A stretch of 64,000 bases of DNA from Paeniglutamicibacter antarcticus (lineage in GTDB: Bacteria > Actinomycetota > Actinomycetes > Actinomycetales > Micrococcaceae), in assembly GCF_900010755.1 (NCBI RefSeq), contig NZ_CZJT01000082.1, positions 150,022 through 214,021 on the forward strand, given 5' to 3'. Below are positions 43,771 to 50,916 of the stretch, in pieces (the first letter of the stretch is position 1; each line of letters opens with the position of its first letter). Below the pieces are notes generated by a model that worked only from the letters and a program-made list of their open reading frames with translations, made no database searches and was not told the origin of the DNA. Made by a program: the position numbers and the translations under genes.

Positions 43771-45504
43771 ATGCGTACCATCGCCATCGTCGGGGCCGGA
43801 GAATCCGGTGCCCAGCTTGCCCTTGCACTGCAGCGTTCGGGACACAGCGTCACGCTGTTCTCCGACCGTTCGGCCCAGCAGATCCGCACCGGGTCGATCA
43901 CCTCCAGCCAGTGCGTGTTTTCATCCTCGTTGCGGGTCCAGCAGCCATTGGAAATCCCCGGGGCGACCACCGCCCAAATGGGCATCACCGGGCTGCACCT
44001 GAACATCGCCGCGGGTCACGGGCGGGAAGAAACCGACTGGCAGGGCATGCTGGATCGCCCGGCGCTCTCGGTGGACCAGCGGGTCAAGTGCGCGCACTGG
44101 ATAGAAACGTTCATTGGGCGCGGCGGGGACTTCCGCATCGAAAAGCTTTCGGTGCGCCGCCTGGAAGAACTCGCAGCGCTCTTTGACCTGGTGGTGGTGG
44201 GTACCGGGAAGGGTGAACTCGGGCAGGTCTTTGCCACCGACCGCGCCAAGTCGCCCTTCGACCGCCCACAACGTGCAGTGGCGGTCACCTACGTGACACC
44301 CGAACACGGAACCGGGGATCGCGAAGACGCCTCGAAAATCCGGATGAGCATGGTGCCCGGGGTGGGGGAGTTCTTTACCTTCCCCGGGCTCAGCGTCGCC
44401 GGTCCGTGCCAGATGATGGTCTTCGAGGGGTTGCCCGGTGGCCCCATGGACTGCTGGGACGGGGTCAACACCGCCGAGGAACACCTGGAGATGTCGATGG
44501 AGATCCTGCGCCGGCATTTTCCGCATGAATACCCGCGCTTCGAGGGATCAGCCCTGAACGACCCGGGGGCGGCCCTGCGTGGCCGCATCAATCCGGTGGT
44601 TCGTTCCGCGGTGGGGGTGCTGCCCGGAGGCCGCCCCGTCATGGGGCTGGGGGATGCGATCATGCTCAACGATTCGCTCACCGGCCAAGGCTCAAACAAT
44701 GCAACGCTGGCCGCCGACCACTATGCCCGCGCCATCGACGCACGCGGGGACGAAGACTTCGACTCAGCATGGATGCTGCGCACCTTCGATGAGTTCTGGC
44801 GCGGCTGGGGCCAGTTCTCCACGGTGTGGACCAACTCCATGCTGCGCGAACGCAAGCCCTGGCAGCTGGAGATCCTGGCCAAGGCACAGCAGCACGATTC
44901 CCTGGCCGCGGCTCTGGCCAACGGATTCGATGACCCGCGCACGCTCTTCCCCTGGTGGTTCGAGCCCGAGGAAGCAGAAGCATTCATGGCCCGGGCGGTG
45001 GCCGAAGAGAGCGCAACCTTCGATTTGCGCGACTTCCGCCAAACGCTGGGCCAGTTCGCCACGGGTGTCACCGTCGTGACAACCCGCACCCCGCAGGGTG
45101 CCAAGGTGGGCATGACCGCCAACTCGTTCACCTCGGTCTCCATGGATCCGCCGCTGGTGCTCTGGTGCCCCAGCAAGTTCGCGCCGTCGTTGGGCGACTT
45201 TGAGGCAGCAACGCACTTTGCCATCAACGTGCTCGAGTCCTCCCAGCATGTGCTGTCCCGCCAGTTCGCCACCCCCGCCGAGGACAAGTTCGCGGGCGTC
45301 GACACCACCGAGGGAGTGGCCGGCGTGCCGTTGCTTGATGGTGCCGTTGCCACCTTCCAATGCCGCACCGTGGCACGTCACGAAGCCGGTGACCATGTCA
45401 TTTACGTGGGAGAAGTGGAAAAGTACGTGAGGACCGAAGGAGACCCGCTGGTCTTCCATGCGGGGGCCTACCACCGCACGGCCCTGCACCCGGACTTCAG
45501 CTAA
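43771..45504 (+). CDS. styA2B: Self-sufficient monooxygenase StyA2B (oxygenase fused to flavin reductase)
   Basis: 577 residues. Residues 1 to about 410 repeat the StyA fold (IAIVGAGESGAQLALALQRS, RSAQQIRTGSITSSQCVFSS, IMLNDSLTGQGSNNATLAAD). Residues from about 418 (FDLRDFRQTLGQFATGVTVV) form a StyB-type flavin:NAD(P)H reductase domain (GMTANSFTSVSMDPPLVLWC, HFAINVLESSQHVLS, YHRTALHPDF). The fusion reduces FAD and can hand it to its own oxygenase domain and to StyA1. Fused E2-type enzymes are mainly linked to indole oxidation. Gap of 33 bp to the next gene; clearly one operon. Confidence 0.92.
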   Translation: MRTIAIVGAGESGAQLALALQRSGHSVTLFSDRSAQQIRTGSITSSQCVFSSSLRVQQPLEIPGATTAQMGITGLHLNIAAGHGREETDWQGMLDRPALSVDQRVKCAHWIETFIGRGGDFRIEKLSVRRLEELAALFDLVVVGTGKGELGQVFATDRAKSPFDRPQRAVAVTYVTPEHGTGDREDASKIRMSMVPGVGEFFTFPGLSVAGPCQMMVFEGLPGGPMDCWDGVNTAEEHLEMSMEILRRHFPHEYPRFEGSALNDPGAALRGRINPVVRSAVGVLPGGRPVMGLGDAIMLNDSLTGQGSNNATLAADHYARAIDARGDEDFDSAWMLRTFDEFWRGWGQFSTVWTNSMLRERKPWQLEILAKAQQHDSLAAALANGFDDPRTLFPWWFEPEEAEAFMARAVAEESATFDLRDFRQTLGQFATGVTVVTTRTPQGAKVGMTANSFTSVSMDPPLVLWCPSKFAPSLGDFEAATHFAINVLESSQHVLSRQFATPAEDKFAGVDTTEGVAGVPLLDGAVATFQCRTVARHEAGDHVIYVGEVEKYVRTEGDPLVFHAGAYHRTALHPDFS

Positions 45505-45537
45505 ACGCCCGGCACGCGCGACTACGGAAAGAAGAAC

Positions 45538-47148
45538 ATGGAAACCGACTACGTCATTATTGGTTCGGGCATCAATTCACTGGTTGCCGCGGCGGAACTG
45601 GCCCGCAGCGGGGCCAGCGTGACACTGCTCGAGGAACACGACAAGCTCGGCGGATTCATCGACTCCGGTGAGCTGACGGTGCCCGGGTTCATCCATGACA
45701 CGTATTCCTCATGGCACCCGCTCTTCGTCTCGGGAGGCGCCTATGCGGAGCTCGGCCAGGAACTGCACGCGCGTGGACTGCGCTATTGCAACACCGAGGA
45801 CGTGCAGACCCCCTGGGTGTGCGCCAGTATCGGCACCGACGCGCGTGGAACCACCACCACGGTGCTGGCCCAACGGGATCCCGCGGCGACGGCTGCCGCC
45901 TTCGAACATGTGGAGGACCGCACCGCCTATGCGCGCATGCTTGAGGATTTCGGCGCTCATGCTCCCGTGGTCTTCGGTGCGCTGGGCAGCGAAATGAACC
46001 TGTCCAACGCGGCGAAGCTCGGCTTCAAGACGGTGCGCCTGGGCCTGAACAAGGCCCAACAGCTGGTGCGCCAGGGGCTGATGAGCGGACGCAACCTGAC
46101 CCGCAGCACCTTCGCCGGCAGTGAAGCGGACCAACTGTGGGCCCCCTGGCTGTTGCATGCGGGGATCGGTCCCGAGCAGGCAAGCGGTGGCGTGATGCTT
46201 CCGGTGATGGCCGCGAGCATGCACCAATTCGGTTTGCCGGTGGTCCAGGGCGGGGCCTCGAATTTCATCTCGGCCTTCGAAACCTTGCTCACCGAGCACG
46301 GGGTGGTGGTCCGCAAGGGAACCCGTGCGGAGGCGGTGGTGGTCTCCGGGGAACGGGCAACGGGCGTGAGGACAGCCACCGAAACCATCACTGCACGCAA
46401 GGGGGTCCTCGCCTCGGTTTCCGTGCCACAGCTGTACACGGAGTTGCTGGAGTCTCCCGTGGTTCCCGAAGCCACCCGCGTCCAGGTGCGTGCGCACCGG
46501 CCGGGACGTGCCGCCATGCAAATACACATCGCGCTCGCCGGACCCGTGCCCTGGAGCGATGAGCGGCTTGCGCTGACCCCGTTGGTCCACATCTCCACCG
46601 GGTCAAATTCAACGGCCATCGCCTGTGCCCAGGCCGAGGCAGGGTTGTTGCCCGCCAACCCGACCATCGTGGTGGGCCAGCAATCCCTGCTCGATCCCTC
46701 ACGGGCACCCGAGGGACAGGCAACGCTCTGGCTGCAGCTCCAGGAACTGCCGTTCGATCCCATCGGGGATGCAGCCGGGGAACTGGATACAAGCGGAGGC
46801 TGGGATGAACAGCTCACGAACGGGTACATCGACCGGGTGCTGGGGAAGCTTGAGCAATACGCCCCGGGCCTCGGGGAACTGGTTCTTGGCATCAAGGCCT
46901 TCAACCCGCAACAGTTGAGCCGGGCGAACCGGAACGCCGTTGCAGGCGACCCGTATGGGGGAGCCGCCGAGCTGTACCAAAACCTGTTGTGGCGCCCGCT
47001 GCCGCGGCTTGGCAAGGGGCGCTCGCCGGTCAAGGGCCTGTGGCATATCGGAGCGGCCACGCATCCGGGCCCGGGCCTGGGCGGCGGATCCGGGCATTTG
47101 GTGGCCCAGCAACTGATCAAAACCGCCAAACGTTCCAGGAGCCGGTAG
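45538..47148 (+). CDS. FAD-dependent oxidoreductase, phytoene-desaturase/amine-oxidase-like
   Basis: 536 residues. The N-terminal dinucleotide motif is DYVIIGSGINSLVAAAELAR with the acidic strand end LLEEHDKLGGF. The C-terminal flavin-contact region LWHIGAATHPGPGLGGGSGH is typical of CrtI-like NAD(P)/FAD proteins. The bulk matches the NAD(P)-binding Rossmann-like/DAO-type fold with no signal peptide. Located directly after StyA2B, it may oxidise an indoxyl or 3-hydroxyindolin-2-one intermediate to isatin; this step otherwise lacks an enzyme in the cluster. That assignment is inference from gene order. Confidence 0.8.
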   Translation: METDYVIIGSGINSLVAAAELARSGASVTLLEEHDKLGGFIDSGELTVPGFIHDTYSSWHPLFVSGGAYAELGQELHARGLRYCNTEDVQTPWVCASIGTDARGTTTTVLAQRDPAATAAAFEHVEDRTAYARMLEDFGAHAPVVFGALGSEMNLSNAAKLGFKTVRLGLNKAQQLVRQGLMSGRNLTRSTFAGSEADQLWAPWLLHAGIGPEQASGGVMLPVMAASMHQFGLPVVQGGASNFISAFETLLTEHGVVVRKGTRAEAVVVSGERATGVRTATETITARKGVLASVSVPQLYTELLESPVVPEATRVQVRAHRPGRAAMQIHIALAGPVPWSDERLALTPLVHISTGSNSTAIACAQAEAGLLPANPTIVVGQQSLLDPSRAPEGQATLWLQLQELPFDPIGDAAGELDTSGGWDEQLTNGYIDRVLGKLEQYAPGLGELVLGIKAFNPQQLSRANRNAVAGDPYGGAAELYQNLLWRPLPRLGKGRSPVKGLWHIGAATHPGPGLGGGSGHLVAQQLIKTAKRSRSR

Positions 47149-47215
47149 TCCGCTCTGTGAGAAGGGTCTTTTGCGGGCCCCAAGGCGCTGGTAGATTAAC
47201 TTTAGTTCATTATTT

Positions 47216-47229
47216 GTGACGATCGTCAC
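47216..47229. promoter_or_regulatory. Operator of the aromatic-catabolic regulon (site 3)
   Basis: GTGACGATCGTCAC, a perfect 14-bp palindrome, 66 bp before the start of the cyclase gene and in the only sizeable gap of the upper cluster (47149-47294). AT-rich DNA flanks it on both sides, so an independent promoter is likely here. Confidence 0.65.
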
Positions 47230-47294
47230 TATTGTTCGATAGTCAATTCCCGGAGAGCGCGAAAGCGCCTTCCACCCCAAACGATGGAGTTTCG

Positions 47295-48071
47295 ATGAGT
47301 CCCGTACATGAAGTCCTCGCGTCATTGGCCACCGGTGCCGTTGAAATCCACGACCTGACGGCCCCACTTTCGGCCAATACCCCCACCCTCGTGTTGCCCG
47401 AGCCGTTCTCCAACCTGATCGACTTCCAGCTCGAAGAAGTCTCCGCCTACAACGAACCCGGCCCGTACTGGAAACACCACAACATCCACACCGGCGAACA
47501 CATCGGCACCCACATTGACGCCCCGATCCACTGGATCTCCGGCCGTGAAGGCAAAGATGTCTCCCAACTGGACCCGGCACGCCTGGTCGGCCCGGCAGTG
47601 GTACTGGACTTCACCGCCCAAGCCACCGCGAACCCGGATTTCCTGATCGACATTGCCGACCTGGTGTCCTGGCAGGAAGCGCACGGTGCCTTCCCGGCCA
47701 ACTCATGGCTGCTCTTCCGCACCGGCTGGGACCAGTTTGGGCACGACAAGCAGGCCTTCCTGAACCTTGACGAAGACGGTTCGCACACCCCGGGCTTCAC
47801 CGCCGAGTGCGCCCAGTGGATCGCTGAGGAACTGGACATCTCCGGTATCGGCGTGGAAACCGTGGGCATTGACGCCGGCAATGCAGGAGCCTTGAATCCT
47901 CCATTCCCGATGCACTATTTCCTGCTGGGTGCCGATAAATATGGCATCACCTCGCTGAAGAACCTGGACAAGTTGCCGGCCCACGGCGCGATGATCGTGG
48001 TGGCCCCGCTGCCGATCGTCGGCGGCACCGGCGCGCCGACCCGCGTGCTGGCCATGGTCGGAAAGGGCTGA
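47295..48071 (+). CDS. Cyclase-family metal hydrolase, probable isatin hydrolase
   Basis: 258 residues; GGAG five bases before ATG 47295. The metal-binding signature of the cyclase/kynurenine-formamidase family is present as HTGEHIGTHIDAPIHW (H-x-G-T-H-x-D-x-P-x-H). Aromatic residues before it (YWKHHNIH) fit a flat ring substrate. Isatin hydrolases of this fold open isatin to isatinate with Mn2+. Coupling with a benzoylformate-decarboxylase-like gene 2 bp downstream fits that reaction, because isatinate is a 2-aminophenylglyoxylate. Kynurenine formamidase is the main alternative, but no tryptophan dioxygenase is nearby. Confidence 0.82.
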   Translation: MSPVHEVLASLATGAVEIHDLTAPLSANTPTLVLPEPFSNLIDFQLEEVSAYNEPGPYWKHHNIHTGEHIGTHIDAPIHWISGREGKDVSQLDPARLVGPAVVLDFTAQATANPDFLIDIADLVSWQEAHGAFPANSWLLFRTGWDQFGHDKQAFLNLDEDGSHTPGFTAECAQWIAEELDISGIGVETVGIDAGNAGALNPPFPMHYFLLGADKYGITSLKNLDKLPAHGAMIVVAPLPIVGGTGAPTRVLAMVGKG

Positions 48072-48073
48072 AC

Positions 48074-49732
48074 GTGAACGTCGCAGAACTTGTGGGAAAA
48101 ACCCTGGCCGAACTCGGCGTCGGCCACTGCTTCGGGGTGGTGGGCTCCGGGAACTTCACCATCACCAACACCCTGATCGAACACGGCGTACCGTTCACCG
48201 CGGCCAGGCACGAGGGCGGGGCCGCAACCATGGCGGATGCGTACTCGCGTACCAGCGGCCAGGTATCGCTGGTCTCGGTCCACCAAGGCTGTGGGCTGAC
48301 AAACGCTGCAACCGGCATCGGCGAGGCAGCCAAGTCGCGCACCCCGATGATCGTGCTCGCCGCCGAGGCCGCGCCTTCGGCCGTGTACTCGAACTTCGCG
48401 ATGGACCAGGACGGCTTCGCGGCCTCCGTCTACGCGGTGCCCGAGCGCGTGCACTCGGCCCAGAGCGCCGTGGCTGACACCGTACGCGCCTACCGCCGCG
48501 CGGTGAACGACCGCCGCACGGTGGTGCTGAACCTGCCGTTGAACGTCCAGGCGCAGGAAGTCACCGCCGAGCAGGCGGCGGCACCGGTGGCCATCGCGGC
48601 GGCCGAACCCATCCGCCCCTCGCGCGCCTCCGTGCGTGCGCTGGCCGAGCTGCTGGCCGGCGCAAAGCGGCCGGTGTTCGTCGCCGGACGTGGCGGCCGC
48701 GGGGCCCGGGACGAGATCTTGGCCCTGGCCAAGCACACCGGTGCCCTGGTGGCGACCTCTGCGGTGGCCAAGGGGCTGTTCAATGAGGACGAGTTCAACC
48801 TCGGCATTTCCGGCGGTTTCTCCTCCCCGCTGGCAGCCGAACTGATCACCGGGGCCGACCTGGTCATCGGGTTCGGGTGCGCGCTGAACATGTGGACCAT
48901 GAGACACGGGCACCTGATTGGCACGGCAGCCAGGGTGGTCCAGATTGACCTCGAGGAACAGTCCCTCGGTGCCAACCGCCCCATCGACCTGGGAATCGTC
49001 GGGGACTCGGCGGAGTGTGCCGCCGATGCGCTCGAGACACTGATTGCGCGGAACGTGGAGGCCCGTGAGGGGTACCGCAGTGCATCCATCGCCGCGCGGA
49101 TCAAGGAGTCGATCGACTGGCAGCAGGTCGACTACGACGATTTGTCCGTCGGGCAGTTCATCGACCCGCGTACGCTGACCAAGCGGCTCGACGAGCTGCT
49201 GCCCGCCGGACGCATTGTCTCCGTCGATTCGGGCAACTTCATGGGCTACCCCAGCCAGTTCCTTTCGGTGCCCGATGAGTTCGGCTTCTGCTTCACCCAG
49301 GCGTTCCAGTCCATCGGGCTGGGGCTGTACACGGCCATCGGTGCCGGTTTGGCGCAGCCCGGACGCATGCCGGTGCTGGGCACCGGCGACGGCGGATTCC
49401 ACATGGCCATCGCCGAGCTGGACACTGCCGTGCGGCTGGGCATGCCGCTGGTCTGCATCGTCTACAACGACGCCGCCTACGGCGCCGAGGTCCACCACTT
49501 CGCCATCGACAACCCGGAGGCGGACATGAGTTCCGTGCAGTTCCCGGACACCGATTTCGCGGCCATTGGCCGCGGCTTCGGTGCCGACGGCATCACGGTA
49601 CACACCCTCGCGGACCTGGATGCGGTGGGGGACTGGGTGGCCTCGAACCCGAGCCGGCCGCTGGTGATCGACGCGAAGATCGCCTCCGACTCCGGTTCCT
49701 GGTGGCTCGCGGAGGCCTTCAAGGGGCACTGA
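48074..49732 (+). CDS. ThDP-dependent enzyme, possible isatinate (2-aminobenzoylformate) decarboxylase
   Basis: 552 residues from a GTG two bases after the cyclase stop. Pyr domain with HCFGVVGSGNFTITN and catalytic Glu in AARHEGGAATMADAYSR; central domain; PP domain with GTGDGGFHMAIAELDTAVRL and CIVYNDAAYGAEVHHF (GDG...N cofactor motif). The family includes benzoylformate decarboxylase and acetolactate synthase. Isatinate is a benzoylformate analogue, so decarboxylation to 2-aminobenzaldehyde or oxidative decarboxylation to anthranilate is plausible. Cluster context supports this; sequence alone cannot decide. No aldehyde dehydrogenase is present, which favours direct formation of anthranilate. 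Confidence 0.83.
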   Translation: MNVAELVGKTLAELGVGHCFGVVGSGNFTITNTLIEHGVPFTAARHEGGAATMADAYSRTSGQVSLVSVHQGCGLTNAATGIGEAAKSRTPMIVLAAEAAPSAVYSNFAMDQDGFAASVYAVPERVHSAQSAVADTVRAYRRAVNDRRTVVLNLPLNVQAQEVTAEQAAAPVAIAAAEPIRPSRASVRALAELLAGAKRPVFVAGRGGRGARDEILALAKHTGALVATSAVAKGLFNEDEFNLGISGGFSSPLAAELITGADLVIGFGCALNMWTMRHGHLIGTAARVVQIDLEEQSLGANRPIDLGIVGDSAECAADALETLIARNVEAREGYRSASIAARIKESIDWQQVDYDDLSVGQFIDPRTLTKRLDELLPAGRIVSVDSGNFMGYPSQFLSVPDEFGFCFTQAFQSIGLGLYTAIGAGLAQPGRMPVLGTGDGGFHMAIAELDTAVRLGMPLVCIVYNDAAYGAEVHHFAIDNPEADMSSVQFPDTDFAAIGRGFGADGITVHTLADLDAVGDWVASNPSRPLVIDAKIASDSGSWWLAEAFKGH

Positions 49733-49776
49733 CCTGCCTGTTCGGCCCAGACCACGACGTACGATCTAGTCATGAT

Positions 49777-49824
49777 GTGAAATCGGCCCGCCCTGGAAAC
49801 ACCCCCGGGGCGGGCCGATTTCAC
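49777..49824 (+). terminator. Terminator hairpin after the cyclase-ThDP operon
   Basis: A perfect 17-bp stem: GTGAAATCGGCCCGCCC (49777-49793) with 49808-49824. It lies 45 bp after the ThDP stop and just before the next gene. No T run, but the stem is long and GC-rich. Confidence 0.7.
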
Positions 49825-49849
49825 GCTGGCCGCCTGCAGAAAGACACAC

Positions 49850-50839
49850 ATGACCGACGACGACATCGACTACAGCGAACTTGACCTGGCCTTTGCCGGG
49901 CGCGTGCCTGATGCCGCCCAGCGCGTCCAGCACGTGTTGGCCCCGCTGGGCATCATGGGAATCATCGAGGGCCCGCAATACCTGAGCCACAGCACCGCGG
50001 TGAGTGTCATCCTCCTGGGAACCGAGGGGGAGAGCGTGCTGGTGGCCGATGAAGAGGGCCGGCTGAAGTCCCTTCCGCTGCCTGAGGTGGTTTCCGATTC
50101 AGTGATCGCCGAGCTGGGCTCCGAGGTCGTCTTCCTGAACGATGACTGTGTGTACGGAACCCCGAGGCCGGGCTACGACCAAGAGGAGCCCTTGCAGGGA
50201 TGGGCGGTTTTTGCCGGGCCCACGTTGGGCGCCGAGCACGTGGTCATCGCGTCAGCCAAGGATCCCAGTGCCACGTGGCGGTATTGGGAAGAGGGAGGGT
50301 GCGGGTTCGCGCGCTATGAGGGCGAGCGCCGGTACCACCGGTTCGGCTTCCCGCCCGAGGCCGGTACCGTGATCCAGCTGATCCCCAACGACCAGGACCT
50401 GACCGCGACGATCTTCGCCCGCGGAGAACGACTTGACATGGACTTCAGCGAAGGAATGGCTCCGATCACCCCCTGTGCCGAAGGGAGCCCCGCCGCACAA
50501 CACCTTGCGGGGGTGTGGGCCATCTGGTCCGGCTTCACCCAAGAGGCTTTCAAACAACTCGGGGCGATCACCGGCAATGCCCGGGCAGCCGCCGAACTCG
50601 AACGGACCTTGAAAAACGGCGAGGTGCTCCAAGGACTGGCCGAACTGCTCCGGAACCTCGGCGTGGGACGCAGTGCCTTGGACTATGCACGGAACGGAAA
50701 TTTCCCCGATTCTGCACGAAGCCTTGCACCCCGGGGCACCCTGGACCGGGTGCGGCTGGTGCGCACCGAGGTCGAACTGCGAACTGGAAGCAAGCCGTCG
50801 TTTTTCGGCACCCTGCGTCAGCTCAGAACCGCTCGGTAG
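49850..50839 (+). CDS. Hypothetical protein
   Basis: 329 residues, soluble, acidic N-terminus (MTDDDIDYSELDLAF), no signal peptide or membrane segment. I recognise no family. It lies between two strong terminators (49777-49824 and 50863-50903), so it is an independent unit inserted between the two halves of the aromatic cluster; no regulon palindrome precedes it, which argues against a role in the pathway. Confidence 0.65.
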   Translation: MTDDDIDYSELDLAFAGRVPDAAQRVQHVLAPLGIMGIIEGPQYLSHSTAVSVILLGTEGESVLVADEEGRLKSLPLPEVVSDSVIAELGSEVVFLNDDCVYGTPRPGYDQEEPLQGWAVFAGPTLGAEHVVIASAKDPSATWRYWEEGGCGFARYEGERRYHRFGFPPEAGTVIQLIPNDQDLTATIFARGERLDMDFSEGMAPITPCAEGSPAAQHLAGVWAIWSGFTQEAFKQLGAITGNARAAAELERTLKNGEVLQGLAELLRNLGVGRSALDYARNGNFPDSARSLAPRGTLDRVRLVRTEVELRTGSKPSFFGTLRQLRTAR

Positions 50840-50862
50840 GATTCGCAAAACCACAGGAAGTA

Positions 50863-50903
50863 GGAAGGAGGCGGCCAGTTCAGTGAACTGGCCGCCTCCT
50901 TCC
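50863..50903. terminator. Bidirectional terminator between hypothetical gene and lower-pathway operon
   Basis: A perfect 20-bp stem, 50863-50882 with 50884-50903 (GGAAGGAGGCGGCCAGTTCA and its complement, single-base centre). It serves the + strand hypothetical gene and the minus-strand operon that ends at 50917. Confidence 0.85.
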
Positions 50904-50916
50904 ACAGTGCCTGGAG

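Noticed and set aside
41620..45504. Styrene degradation operon
   Set aside because: styC (isomerase) and styD (dehydrogenase) are absent, while isatin-hydrolase-like and anthranilate-activating genes are present, so indole fits better.
47915..49729. 604-codon minus-strand open frame opposite the ThDP enzyme gene
   Set aside because: Composition is His/Gly/Arg-rich as expected of a shadow; the + strand gene has intact ThDP motifs and is coupled to the cyclase.
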